Notes: a model not told the origin generated them from the letters alone. A DNA stretch of 64,000 nucleotides from Mastigocoleus testarum BC008 (GCF_001456025.1 NZ_LMTZ01000086.1:96403-160402), one strand, 5' to 3'. Positions 17,433-27,066 are shown, counted from the stretch's first letter. Program-made: numbers and translations.

Positions 17433-18293
17433 TATTAAGATGGTTATTTATACTTTGTATTTCTATAGTCTTTATTTTTATACTTTGTAAATTTTATAAT
17501 GAATTGCTTCATTGATAATAAAAAATAAAATATACTTGATTTAACTTAACCTATTTTAATGTTCTACTGTCCCTAATTTGTCACCTTTTCTATTGTATTT
17601 TTTTGAGAGTAGAATGTTTATTTTTTCTGCTAGATAATTACATTATAGGTATTGGATATTGTTTTAACTTTTAGAATGAAATAGTAGTAGCTTTGGATAA
17701 AATTAAGATAATCAATTCTGCCACACTAATTTTGATAAGTTAATATATTTCCGAGACTTTATTGAGGTAAGGTGAGTAGAATTAAAACTTATATCTGTAA
17801 ATGATATACCCGTTGGGTAAAGTCAATGTCAAACTTGGTTGGAGTTATGGGTCCAGAATACTCTGTGATTATTTCTATAACAGAATAAAATCCGAAAATG
17901 TTTACGGCACTTACACAGGCTGCTTTGAAAGGAGAATTAGAGAACAACAAAACTTCATACATCACCATCTCCTTTAGGCTTCACGAAAAATACTGCAGCG
18001 ATAATTTGACGTAATTTATACGGCATAAACTCCTTATTTTTCAATTTGATCGCCAAAGAGGCGTCCCACTCTAGATGTGAGCCCCCATTTAATCGGCAAA
18101 ACAGTATATTTCTTGGATAGGATGTATACTGCATTACCATTCATCAATGATGCGATCGAAAAAAAGCTGAGTTTCTTTAGTTTATCTAAAATCATATTTG
18201 AGTTCTGAAATAAGCTTTCTAAGATAGAGTCAGCAACCAAGGTGTTGTGAAAAAACTGCAGTTTAATTAGTAGTCCGCAGCGAGGATAAACGC
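17433..18293. other. AT-rich intergenic region upstream of fbp
   Basis: No convincing gene is seen in this ~860 bp. Two overlapping minus-strand ORFs of 61 and 68 codons (17955-18240) have no recognisable domain. An NtcA-type palindrome lies at 18124. The last 160 bases should contain the fbp promoter. Confidence 0.35.
18124..18137 (+). promoter_or_regulatory. Possible NtcA site (GTA-N8-TAC)
   Basis: GTATACTGCATTAC fits the NtcA consensus GTAN8TAC and lies 156 bp upstream of the fbp start. No TAN3T -10 box is seen at the usual ~22-bp spacing, so this may be a chance match. NtcA control of the carbon-catabolic genes next to it would be plausible. Confidence 0.3.
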
Positions 18294-19343
18294 ATGACTA
18301 AAGCAGCAGAATCTTTGGAGTCATCAATGGATAAAGGTACAGATAAAAGTTTAGACCGCGACTGTACAACTTTGTCACGTCATGTTTTACAACAATTTCA
18401 GAATTTTTCCCCAGAGGCGCAAGACTTGAGCGCCCTGATGAATCGAATAGCCCTAGCAGGAAAACTAATTGCACGTCGTATGAGTCATGCTGGGTTAATG
18501 GAAGGTGTTTTGGGATTCACTGGTGAAGTCAATGTGCAGGGAGAATCTGTCAAAAAGATGGATGTCTATGCTAATGATGTGTTTATTTCCGTATTTAAGC
18601 AAAGTGGTTTAGTATGCCGCTTAGCTTCTGAGGAAATGGATAAACCATACTATATTCCTGAGAATTGTCCCATTGGCCGCTATAGTTTGCTGTACGATCC
18701 AATTGATGGTTCTTCAAATACCGATACTAATCTCAGTTTGGGCTCGATTTTTGCGATTCGCAAACAAGAAGGTGATGACCTTGATGGTGATGCTAAAGAT
18801 TTATTGGCACCTGGACACAAGCAAATTGCTGCAGGGTATATCCTTTATGGTCCAAGTACAATGCTGGTGTATACCATGGGGAAAGGGGTTCACTCATTCA
18901 CCCTCGATCCAAGCTTAGGGGAATTTATTCTCACAGAAGAAAACATTCAGATTCCGGTTCATGGTCCCGTATATAGTGTCAATGAAGGTAATTTTTGGCA
19001 GTGGAATGAACCAATTCGGGAATATGTTCGCTATGTTCATCGTACGGAAGGTTATACAGCACGGTACAGTGGAGCAATGGTGAGCGACATTCATAGAATT
19101 TTGTTGCAGGGTGGTGTATTTCTATATCCCGGAACGTTACCAAAGCCGGAAGGTAAGTTACGTTTGCTTTATGAGTCAGCTCCTTTAGCTTTTTTGATCG
19201 AGCAAGCGGGAGGTAAGGCAACTACAGGGCATCAAAATATATTAGATGTGGTACCTTCCAAATTACACCAACGTACCCCACTGATTATTGGTAGCAAGCA
19301 AGATGTTGCCAAAGTGGAATCCTTTATCCAAAATGGCCACTGA
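18294..19343 (+). CDS. fbp: Class I fructose-1,6-bisphosphatase
   Basis: A 349-residue enzyme hydrolysing fructose-1,6-bisphosphate in gluconeogenesis and the Calvin cycle. The metal/substrate signature DPIDGSSN is at 135-142 and the metal-binding E113-E114 pair at SEEMD. The phosphate-binding stretch RYSGAMVSDIHRILLQGGVF is present, and it has normal class I length (not the dual-function FBP/SBPase of class II). The ATG at 18294 is preceded by GAGGA at about 18281. It heads a same-strand cluster with zwf and opcA, the classical cyanobacterial order, although 714 bp separate it from zwf. Confidence 0.96.
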   Translation: MTKAAESLESSMDKGTDKSLDRDCTTLSRHVLQQFQNFSPEAQDLSALMNRIALAGKLIARRMSHAGLMEGVLGFTGEVNVQGESVKKMDVYANDVFISVFKQSGLVCRLASEEMDKPYYIPENCPIGRYSLLYDPIDGSSNTDTNLSLGSIFAIRKQEGDDLDGDAKDLLAPGHKQIAAGYILYGPSTMLVYTMGKGVHSFTLDPSLGEFILTEENIQIPVHGPVYSVNEGNFWQWNEPIREYVRYVHRTEGYTARYSGAMVSDIHRILLQGGVFLYPGTLPKPEGKLRLLYESAPLAFLIEQAGGKATTGHQNILDVVPSKLHQRTPLIIGSKQDVAKVESFIQNGH

Positions 19344-20057
19344 ATTGGGATTGCTATAGCCTGACTTTGGGAACCGGTGCTGGGTAATTGATGCTAGAAA
19401 AATGGAAATTCATTACCAGCAGTAAGCTCAATTTGTATAAAATTTCACAAAAATTATCCATGGCAAAACAGGAAATACTTCCTCTATGGAATAAGTAGAT
19501 GAACAACACTACACTACTTACTCTGGTGGGATTTACTCTAGAAACTGCTGAAAAATTAAGACATTTGTGGAATTACATCTAATAAGGCGAACAAATAGTA
19601 AGCTAGCGCCGCAAAGCCCTACTTAATCAAGTATGTCTTACCCTCATCTAAGATTTTCGCAAAAATGGCTGCTATGTTATGAACCACCAGCAAACTTGAG
19701 TAGAAACGGTTGGCAAGTTAATCAATAGCTTACTGGTATTTATATCCTCATAGACACCCTGTGATTTTTTGATGCTTCTGAGTTTTGATATCTGCTTGAG
19801 AAAGGAGAAATGGAATACAAATTTCCAACTTCTAATTCCCACTTCCTAGTCCCCATATGACTTTATAGAAAATTGTGTGTCTATTTTTATGCCCCCTTTG
19901 TGAATATGCATAATCATTAGCGCAAAAAGGCATCAGTCTAGCCGCACTTGCGGTAACCCCGATCCCTGATCGTTTCGCACATCCCTGACCGGGTTATCGC
20001 AAAAATCTCAGTCCACAATTCCCTTACCACAACAAATCTCATCAAAACGAAATTGCT
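19344..20057. other. Intergenic region between fbp and zwf
   Basis: This 714-bp gap holds no gene of usable length. A 27-codon frame at 19499-19582 has no recognisable features. In Nostoc species a transaldolase gene (tal) commonly lies between fbp and zwf, and no trace of it is seen here. A hairpin upstream of zwf is listed separately. Confidence 0.5.
19951..19999 (+). other. Stem-loop upstream of zwf
   Basis: CGGTAACCC (19951-19959) pairs with GGGTTATCG (19991-19999), all nine positions if one G-U is allowed. The loop contains two ATCCCTGA words. It ends 58 bases before the zwf start. It could be an mRNA leader structure or an operator; there is no T-run for termination. Confidence 0.45.
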
Positions 20058-21587
20058 ATGGTTAGTCTGTTAGAAAATCCCTTACGGGTCGGTTTACAAC
20101 AGCAAGGAATGGCCGAACCCCAAATCATCGTTATTTTTGGTGCTTCCGGAGACCTGACTTGGCGTAAATTAGTGCCAGCGCTTTATAAGTTAAGAAGGGA
20201 ACGGCGCATTCCAGGAGAAACCACAATTGTTGGTGTTGCACGTCGAGATTGGAGCCACGAGTACTTCCGCGAACAAATGCGCAAAGGTATGGAAGAAGCT
20301 CATAGTGACGTTCCATTAGAGGAAATGTGGGAAAGTTTCTCCCAAGGTTTATTCTACTGTTCTGGTAATATAGATCACCCTGAAAGTTACCAAAAACTGA
20401 ACACACTATTAAGTGAATTAGATGAGAAACGGGGTACTCGAGGTAACAGGATGTTTTACCTCTCCGTCGCACCAAAATTTTTCCCTGAGGCAATTAAGCA
20501 ATTAGGTGCCGCGGGAATGATTAAAGATCCCTACAAGCATCGTCTAGTAATTGAAAAACCCTTTGGTCGCGATTTAGCTTCTGCTCAAAGCCTCAACCGA
20601 GTAGTGCAAAAAGTATGTCAAGAAGACCAGGTATATCGAATTGACCACTACTTAGGTAAAGAAACCGTTCAAAACTTGCTAGTTTTTCGGTTTGCTAATG
20701 CGATTTTTGAACCCCTATGGAATCGTCAATTTGTTGACCACGTCCAAATTACTGTAGCAGAAACCGTAGGTGTTGAAGACCGCGCTGGCTATTATGAAAC
20801 TTCCGGGGCACTGCGGGATATGTTGCAAAATCACCTGATGCAACTTTTCTGTTTAACAGCAATGGAAGCTCCCAACTCGATGGATGCTGACAGTATTCGT
20901 ACAGAAAAAGTTAAAGTTCTCCAAGCAACTCAATTGGCGAACATACAAAACTTGGGATCTTCATCAATACGGGGTCAATATAGTGCCGGTTGGATGAAAG
21001 GAGAGCAAGTTCCCGGATATAGAACAGAACCAGGAGTTGACTCAAATTCTGTCAATCCGACATTTGTTGCAATGAAGTTTGCTGTTAATAACTGGCGCTG
21101 GCAAGGAGTTCCTTTTTATCTGCGAACTGGGAAGAGAATGCCCAAAAAAGTCAGCGAGATATCCATCCATTTCCGCGAAGTACCTTCTCGGATGTTTCAA
21201 TCAGCTGCGCAACAGAGAAGTGCCAATATTTTGGCAATGCGAATGCAGCCCAATGAAGGTATTTCCTTGAGATTTGATGTAAAAATGCCGGGGGGAGACT
21301 TCCGCACCCGTTCTGTTGATATGGACTTTAGTTATGGCTCCTTTGGTATAGAAGCCAAATCTGATGCCTACGATCGCTTATTCCTTGATTGCATGATGGG
21401 CGATCAAACACTTTTCACTCGGGGAGATGAGGTAGAAGCGGCTTGGCAGGTTGTTACCCCTGCTTTAAGTGCTTGGGATGCACCTGCAGATCCAAAAATT
21501 GTTCCCCAGTATGAAGCTGGTACTTGGGGACCAGTAGAAGCAGAATTTCTCATTAACCAAGATGGTCGTCGCTGGCGGCGACTTTAA
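20058..21587 (+). CDS. zwf: Glucose-6-phosphate 1-dehydrogenase
   Basis: A 509-residue enzyme that oxidises glucose-6-phosphate to 6-phosphogluconolactone with NADP+, first step of the oxidative pentose phosphate pathway. The Rossmann fingerprint GASGDL is at 28-33, the EKPFGRD block at 166-172 and the active-site signature RIDHYLGKE at 194-202. Length is normal. In cyanobacteria it provides NADPH in the dark and in heterocysts and is redox-controlled through its partner OpcA, whose gene follows 259 bp downstream on the same strand. Confidence 0.97.
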   Translation: MVSLLENPLRVGLQQQGMAEPQIIVIFGASGDLTWRKLVPALYKLRRERRIPGETTIVGVARRDWSHEYFREQMRKGMEEAHSDVPLEEMWESFSQGLFYCSGNIDHPESYQKLNTLLSELDEKRGTRGNRMFYLSVAPKFFPEAIKQLGAAGMIKDPYKHRLVIEKPFGRDLASAQSLNRVVQKVCQEDQVYRIDHYLGKETVQNLLVFRFANAIFEPLWNRQFVDHVQITVAETVGVEDRAGYYETSGALRDMLQNHLMQLFCLTAMEAPNSMDADSIRTEKVKVLQATQLANIQNLGSSSIRGQYSAGWMKGEQVPGYRTEPGVDSNSVNPTFVAMKFAVNNWRWQGVPFYLRTGKRMPKKVSEISIHFREVPSRMFQSAAQQRSANILAMRMQPNEGISLRFDVKMPGGDFRTRSVDMDFSYGSFGIEAKSDAYDRLFLDCMMGDQTLFTRGDEVEAAWQVVTPALSAWDAPADPKIVPQYEAGTWGPVEAEFLINQDGRRWRRL

Positions 21588-21846
21588 ACAGAATTCAGAA
21601 GTCAGGAGACAGGAGGAATAATTTTGCTGGGGTTTTGCCTTGGAGCATTGTAAGGACGCTCTGTATATCTTACAGGATAAGGACACAAACCAAACAAAAC
21701 CTAGAGCAACGTAAGTACAAGTAGAATCAGACAATTCCTTCGGAATTCTCACTTTTTACTCCTAAATCCTAACTCCCAACTCCTGACTCCTGTCTCCTCT
21801 AAATAAAACCCAAAAATTAAAAATCAAACTCAAACTCAAACCTATT
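21588..21846. repeat. STRR-type inverted repeats between zwf and opcA
   Basis: AGAAGTCAGGAGACAGGAGG at about 21597-21616 is mirrored by ACTCCTGACTCCTGTCTCCT at about 21779-21798 on the same strand. The two arms could pair in the zwf-opcA transcript and might separate zwf from opcA expression. No gene is present. Confidence 0.55.
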
Positions 21847-23205
21847 ATGACTGTTCAAGCTCCTACAGTTTTTTCACTTCAGGCTCCGAAAGATGTTTCG
21901 CTAACAGAAATTGAAACGGAACTTAACCAAATTTGGCAAAGTTACGGTATTGCTGGCGAAGACGGAGCTTTACCTGCGGCTACACGAGCCACAACCTTTA
22001 CTCTGATGGTTTACGAACCAGAGGAAACTCAATATTTGTTGGCGAATTTAGGATTTTATAACGGTCCCATTGACGGAATTTTCGGACCACAAATGATTTC
22101 CGCCCTACGAGATGCCCAAAAAGCATTTGGACTAGAACGTACTGGTAAGGCAAATTCAGCAACTCTTGAACGACTTCGTGAAGAATTAAGTCACAGAAAT
22201 AAGAACACTTCTGGTCAAGAATCTTATTCTCCTAATGCTAGTAGTCCCAGAATTGCTGATGAAATTGCTTTGCGTAATCCTTGTCGGATTATCAGCTTAA
22301 TTCCTTTAGCTGGAGAAGATACGGGTGTTAAGGCACAAGTTTCTGCTTATTGTCCCATTCAAAAGCAATCATCAAGTACTTTAGTATGTTGCGAATATAT
22401 TACCATCACAGGTACAGCAGCAGCTTTAGAACGTGTTGGCGGGATGATTCCAGAATTATTGATTGGTGGCTTACCTAAGTTTCTCTGGTGGAAAGCAACT
22501 CCCGATCCAAATAACCAATTATTTAAACGACTCGGGGATTTTTGCGATAACGTCATTGTTGATTCTTGCAACTTTAATAAACCAGATTCTGACTTACTCA
22601 GTCTGCAAGAATTAGTAGAAAAAGAAATTCCTTTAGCCGATCTTAACTGGGGACGCATTTCAGGTTGGCAGGAACTAACAGCAGAAGCATATGACCCACC
22701 CCAGCGCCGTGGTGCTATCACAGAAATTGATAAAGTGAACATTGATTACGAAAAAGGTAATCCTACCCAAGCCCTACTATTTTTAGGTTGGTTAGCAAGT
22801 CGCTTAAACTGGCGTCCTGTTGCTTATCAAAAAGAATTAGGTGACTATAACATTACAAAAGTCAAGCTACTAGCACCTGACCAAAGACCGATAGAAGCTG
22901 AGCTAGCAGGGGTTCCTGTCGCTGATATTGGTGATATTGTCGGGGACTTAATTGCTATTCGTCTGGATTCTACTAATCCAAAGGCAAATTGCGGTACATT
23001 AATTTGCTCTGAAACTGGCGGTTGTATGCGTATGGAAACCCAAGGTGGTGCCCAATCTACCGGTGTATTCCAGCAGGTAACTTCACTTTCAGAACAAAAA
23101 GCAGAATCCCTGCTTTCCAAGCAAGTGCAACGTTGGGGTCGTGAGGCGCTATTTGAAGAAAGCCTTGCACTTACAGTCAAAATGCTTAAACTGGCAAATT
23201 CGTAG
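21847..23205 (+). CDS. opcA: Glucose-6-phosphate dehydrogenase assembly protein OpcA
   Basis: A 452-residue protein that activates and assembles G6PDH in cyanobacteria and links it to thioredoxin control. Residues ~55-115 resemble a peptidoglycan-binding-1 fold (GFYNGPIDGIFGPQMISALR, then FGLERTGKANS), followed by the OpcA domain proper: LRNPCRIISLIPL, the PELLIGGLPKFLWWK block and DSTNPKANCGTLICSETGG near the C-terminus. Several Cys residues are candidates for redox regulation. The ATG at 21847 follows an AT-rich leader without strong SD. Its position behind zwf is the conserved one. Confidence 0.95.
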   Translation: MTVQAPTVFSLQAPKDVSLTEIETELNQIWQSYGIAGEDGALPAATRATTFTLMVYEPEETQYLLANLGFYNGPIDGIFGPQMISALRDAQKAFGLERTGKANSATLERLREELSHRNKNTSGQESYSPNASSPRIADEIALRNPCRIISLIPLAGEDTGVKAQVSAYCPIQKQSSSTLVCCEYITITGTAAALERVGGMIPELLIGGLPKFLWWKATPDPNNQLFKRLGDFCDNVIVDSCNFNKPDSDLLSLQELVEKEIPLADLNWGRISGWQELTAEAYDPPQRRGAITEIDKVNIDYEKGNPTQALLFLGWLASRLNWRPVAYQKELGDYNITKVKLLAPDQRPIEAELAGVPVADIGDIVGDLIAIRLDSTNPKANCGTLICSETGGCMRMETQGGAQSTGVFQQVTSLSEQKAESLLSKQVQRWGREALFEESLALTVKMLKLANS

Positions 23206-23333
23206 TCACAAGTCACCAATCAATAAGCCATTAGTTGGGAGTGAAAAGTTAAAAAATAATGAATTGTGGGTAAAAACATCAGTAAGTTTTATAATTCATG
23301 ATTCATAACTTATAATTCCTAATTTTCTGACTT

Positions 23334-24953
23334 ATGGCCTTAATTATTGCAGGAGAACGTAGCGGGGTGGGCAAAACAACAATTACGCTCACCCTGTTGG
23401 CGTTTTTATGCAAACGCTACAACAAAGTGCAATCTTTCAAGGTCGGTCCTGACTACATTGACCCCATGTTTCACAAATATGTGACGGGACGTGCTTGTCG
23501 TAATTTAGACCCAATATTAACTTCAGAAACATATGTAAAACAGTGTTTTGCTCGTCATATTCAAGATGTCAATTATGCCTTGGTTGAAGGTGTAATGGGT
23601 TTATTTGATGGAGTGGGTCGAATAACTCCTTTTTCCAAAAAAATTAATGAAATAGGGGAGGAAGGGTACAGTGGTAATAAGGAAGAGGTTTTTACCAAAT
23701 CCCCAATATTCATATCCTTCGCTAGTACTGCCCACATTGCTAAGTTACTAAATTTACCCGTAGTTTTAGTAATTGATTGCAGTCGTTTATCTGGTTCTGT
23801 GGCGGCGATCGTTTACGGTTACTGCAGCTTTGACCCAAGTATAAAAATTGCCGGATTAATTTTAAATAGAGTTGGTAGCGATCGCCACTTATCTTTACTC
23901 AAAAATGCTCTCGAACCGCTACAAATTCCCATTTTTGGAATACTAAGAAGACAGGATAACATCGCAATTCCTGATCGCCATCTGGGTTTAATACCTACAT
24001 CAGAACTTCCCCAAATGGATACTTTAATTGAAAAACTTGTTCTTTTGGGAGAAACTTGCTTTGATTGGCAAAGATTATTACCACTTTTAGAGGTAGGTAA
24101 CGGGGAACGGGTAATAGGAAAGGGAACAGGGAGAAGAGAGCAGGGAGAAGGGACCAGGGAGAAGGGGGAACAAAAAACAGAAGATTTTGTTTTTGACCAA
24201 TTACCAATTACCGATTACCAGTTACCACATCAACCTAAGGCGCGGGCTTTTAACAATCCTCCAATCAAAATTGCGTTTGAACGCAGCAAGCTGAACACAA
24301 CGCACGCTGAGAACGCCCCGCGCGTTGCAATCGCTTGGGACAAAGCTTTTAATTTTTACTACCAAGAAAATATTGAATTACTTGAGGAATTTGGTGCAGA
24401 ATTAGTTTTCTGGAGTCCGTTACAAGATACTGAATTACCTAAAAATATTCAGGGAATGTATTTCGGGGGTGGTTTCCCGGAAGTTTTCGCTTCACAGCTC
24501 GCAGCAAATGTTGATGTTCTTTTATCTGTTAAAACAGCTATTTTTTCGGGAATACCAACAATTGCCGAATGTGGGGGATTGATGTATCTATGCGAACAAA
24601 TTATTGATTTTGCAGGTCAATCTTGGTCGATGGTGGGAGCGTTACCAACTACAACTGTGATGGATAAACGTTTAAGTTTGGGATATCGTCGAGCTGTAGC
24701 TTTGCAAGACACTATTTTAGTATCTAAAGGTAAAGTTGTTTGCGGACATGAATTTCATCGCTCTCATCTGCGAGTTAGTCCCGAAAAATCTTTGTGGCAA
24801 ACTTATCGGTACGATTTGGAAGAATTTACAGGTGACGAGGGGTGGGTTTTTCCAGCAAATCTTCATGCATCTTACGTTCACTTACATTGGGGAGCGACTC
24901 CGGAAATCCCCCAAAGATTTTTAGAATGTTGTTTTAATTCGATGTTTATTTGA
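23334..24953 (+). CDS. cobB: Cobyrinic acid a,c-diamide synthase with repeat-derived inserts
   Basis: A 539-residue ATP- and glutamine-dependent amidotransferase of cobalamin synthesis (CobB/CbiA). The N-terminal dethiobiotin-synthetase-like domain has Walker A ERSGVGKTT (8-16) and VGPDYIDPMFH. The C-terminal class I-like amidotransferase domain has GMYFGGGFPEVF and the catalytic Cys C413 in AECGGLMYL. It is longer than usual: residues ~255-299 (24099-24232) are encoded by STRR-type GGGAACAGGGAGAAG and ACCAATTACCAATTACC repeats, and residues ~314-331 (about 24274-24327) come from a GC-rich repeat also present near 29735-29800. Both inserts keep the frame and avoid the catalytic cores, so the enzyme may still work. 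It supplies the cofactor class for NrdJ. Confidence 0.94.
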   Translation: MALIIAGERSGVGKTTITLTLLAFLCKRYNKVQSFKVGPDYIDPMFHKYVTGRACRNLDPILTSETYVKQCFARHIQDVNYALVEGVMGLFDGVGRITPFSKKINEIGEEGYSGNKEEVFTKSPIFISFASTAHIAKLLNLPVVLVIDCSRLSGSVAAIVYGYCSFDPSIKIAGLILNRVGSDRHLSLLKNALEPLQIPIFGILRRQDNIAIPDRHLGLIPTSELPQMDTLIEKLVLLGETCFDWQRLLPLLEVGNGERVIGKGTGRREQGEGTREKGEQKTEDFVFDQLPITDYQLPHQPKARAFNNPPIKIAFERSKLNTTHAENAPRVAIAWDKAFNFYYQENIELLEEFGAELVFWSPLQDTELPKNIQGMYFGGGFPEVFASQLAANVDVLLSVKTAIFSGIPTIAECGGLMYLCEQIIDFAGQSWSMVGALPTTTVMDKRLSLGYRRAVALQDTILVSKGKVVCGHEFHRSHLRVSPEKSLWQTYRYDLEEFTGDEGWVFPANLHASYVHLHWGATPEIPQRFLECCFNSMFI

Positions 24954-25185
24954 ACGCCACTGTTATCCTTATCTAATCTCACAGCCAAGATTCAAACGCA
25001 GGTCTGACATCTTGAGTACTTTTGCAACTATTTTCCAGCTAGGAGCCAAATTAAACCAGAGTTTCAAAATGTACTGTTAAATACAAAATTGTAATAAATC
25101 CCGGATTAGAAGCAGAACAGATTCAAAACTAGTTAGCTTGGCTCTTTAAGTATTTACACTACAAAACAGTAAATAATTATTATCT

Positions 25186-25341
25186 TTATTCAGTCACACC
25201 TTTGCGTATAAAAAGAGCAATAGCCCCAAAGATTAGTAGAGAGACTCCCCACCAAAGAGAGTCACCAGGAAGAACCTTCAGTAAAAGCGTAGTCATTCCA
25301 GAACTTAGTAGCGACCATCCTAATGTTGTTTGGTAGCTCAT
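25186..25341 (-). CDS. Small membrane protein (51 aa)
   Basis: This 51-codon gene has ATG at 25339-25341 and AAGGAAAG a few bases upstream. The product starts MSYQTTLGWSLLSSGMTTLL and ends in LLIFGAIALFIRKGVTE; it consists of one or two hydrophobic helices with a Gly/Pro turn (VLPGDSLWWG) and a positively charged end. I recognise no family. A proper ribosome site, hydrophobic periodicity and the absence of any overlapping ORF favour a real gene, but there is no homology evidence. Confidence 0.5.
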   Translation of the reverse strand: MSYQTTLGWSLLSSGMTTLLLKVLPGDSLWWGVSLLIFGAIALFIRKGVTE

Positions 25342-25651
25342 TTAATTGCTTTCCTTGTGTTAATTGCTGTTCTTAAATTAATTCTTTTTCAGAGAAAATC
25401 AATCAACTAAAAGCATTAGAGTAACACTGGTCTGAGGTAGTAGTTTCCACAATTTCTACTAAGTCTTCTAATAGGGTGTTTGGGTTTAGCTCATAGCATT
25501 GCGAAAATTAATTTACCAGTTTGTTCGATTTTCATATTTTCAAGTATTGAAATTGCGATCGCGAGTACTAGACTTATGCAGAATTAAATAAAAAAGTAAC
25601 CTTTTTTATCTCTTCCCCCACTATCAATTAGCAGCGTCGAAAGTAACAGTT
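25342..25651. other. Intergenic region (310 bp)
   Basis: This stretch lies between the small membrane gene and the sigma remnant. It includes one HIP1 octamer (GCGATCGC near 25556). No gene or repeat array was recognised; it must contain the promoter of the small membrane gene. Confidence 0.3.
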
Positions 25652-25862
25652 GTGGTGAAAGCGAATAACAGTGATGTGGTGAAAGCGAATAACAATGAGA
25701 ACATAACAGATACAGAGCTAGTTAGCAGAGCGCGTTTCGGCGATAAAAAAGTATTTAGCTGTTTGATTAAACATTACCAATCAATGGCTAAAGGTATTGC
25801 TTTGAATATGTTGAGAAATCAATAACTCGCCCAAGATTTAGTACAGGAGGCGATGTTATCTC
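25652..25862 (+). pseudogene. ECF sigma factor remnant (region 2 fragment)
   Basis: In one frame the sequence reads TDTELVSRARFGDKKVFSCL, IKHYQSMAKGIALNMLRNQ, stop, LAQDLVQEAML, which is the N-terminal region 2 of an ECF-type RNA polymerase sigma factor (DLVQEAML is its hallmark). A TAA at 25823-25825 breaks the frame where one residue is normally found, and sigma region 4 is missing because the coding sequence ends against the CsgG-like gene. At the 5' end a 24-bp tandem duplication (GTGGTGAAAGCGAATAACA unit, 25652-25694) is present. A decayed gene is the simplest reading. Confidence 0.7.
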
Positions 25863-27066
25863 ATAATTTCCTATCCTTAGGGAAGAAATCTATATAGTTA
25901 ATAGGCTTAGCAATAATATTTCCTTGCTCAATTTGCTTTCTAATTTCCTCACTCCAGATAATCTGGCTTGTATTATTAGGAAGAATCTTAGCAAGACTCG
26001 ACTTACTGTCCACATCAATAAGTTCAATATGAGCAATAGGTAAGGTAAATATACGAATAACTTCTTTAGTTTGTGGATCTACAATTTTTTTAGTTATTTC
26101 TTTGATTACAAACTTCATTCCTTTCTTATAACCATATGATTTCCCATGATTGAGGACAACATAATTTTTTCCGAAAATACCAGCAACGCGAGTATAATTA
26201 CTATCTACTTTTCTTATATCAGATACAAATTTGTGATAATTTGCGTTTAATATCGTAACAATTCCATCGATAGCTTTCTTCGTTGCTGAATTAATCAAAA
26301 TGTCTTCATTTTCCGTTGAAGAATAACTAATTTTCTCTTTATCACTAGTATTTAATTTTAATACGAATTCCGTACCTGTTTTATCGGAAATATTCCTGGA
26401 ATAATCATCATCGCGAGTTATTTTATTTGTATAATCATTATCATTTCTAACTTCTACACTTACTCTAGGTACTTCTAAATTACTTTCTGAGTAATTACTA
26501 TTACCAACTTCTACAAAGGTATTGACTATTTCACTTGTAGCAGTATTAATAATCCTGACATTCAATTCAACATCAGCATTTTTGTTAGTAGTTGCCTTAC
26601 CAAAACCAAGAAATCCTCCCCCAGATTTCCTCTTAGTAATATTAAATTGAGTTATAGATCCAATAATTATAGCTTCGACACCAAATTTTTGACGAATTTT
26701 ACATAATTTTCCCTCCTCATAAAGTTCTTTCATTTGAGTTCTTTCAACTACTGTAAAATTATTGTCTCTAGCTAAGTAACTGGCTATGATGTCACTAATT
26801 CTTGTTACTTCGTCTTGATAGTCATAAAAATTTTTATCATTATTTAGGTTTAGAGCTGTAGCACTAAATTTAAAATCAGCAACTGCAATTCTAAGTTTTC
26901 CTGCTGCGAATCGAGGAGGAATAGAACAATCTTGTTCTTGAGTATTTGAAGTTACTTCACTGTCTTGAGCATTAACAGAATCTACACTAGTAATCTCAAA
27001 ACTTAAAGTAAATAATGAAGTGATAATAGCTAAGGTGAAACGGCGAAAAAAATAGTAATTTTTCAT
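25861..27066 (-). CDS. Secreted CsgG/HfaB-like protein
   Basis: A 401-residue protein with an N-terminal signal peptide (hydrophobic core ~10-30, probable cleavage near NAQDSE). Residues ~55-200 match the CsgG family: LRIAVADFKFSA, a DIIASYLARDNNFTVVERTQ block and VEAIIIGSITQFNITK, then VRIINTATSEIVNT. CsgG proteins form outer-membrane pores or act as periplasmic assembly factors; no lipobox Cys is present, so it is probably not the lipoprotein pore itself. The remaining ~200 residues include a predicted C-terminal beta-rich domain (YGYKKGMKFVIKEITKKI) like the FlgT C-terminal type. No curli genes are nearby. The gene overlaps the end of the sigma remnant on the opposite strand. Confidence 0.8.
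   Translation of the reverse strand: MKNYYFFRRFTLAIITSLFTLSFEITSVDSVNAQDSEVTSNTQEQDCSIPPRFAAGKLRIAVADFKFSATALNLNNDKNFYDYQDEVTRISDIIASYLARDNNFTVVERTQMKELYEEGKLCKIRQKFGVEAIIIGSITQFNITKRKSGGGFLGFGKATTNKNADVELNVRIINTATSEIVNTFVEVGNSNYSESNLEVPRVSVEVRNDNDYTNKITRDDDYSRNISDKTGTEFVLKLNTSDKEKISYSSTENEDILINSATKKAIDGIVTILNANYHKFVSDIRKVDSNYTRVAGIFGKNYVVLNHGKSYGYKKGMKFVIKEITKKIVDPQTKEVIRIFTLPIAHIELIDVDSKSSLAKILPNNTSQIIWSEEIRKQIEQGNIIAKPINYIDFFPKDRKL

Noticed and set aside
17955..18240. Two overlapping minus-strand ORFs (61 and 68 codons)
   Set aside because: They lie in different frames, have no ribosome site or recognisable domain, and sit in AT-rich sequence upstream of fbp.
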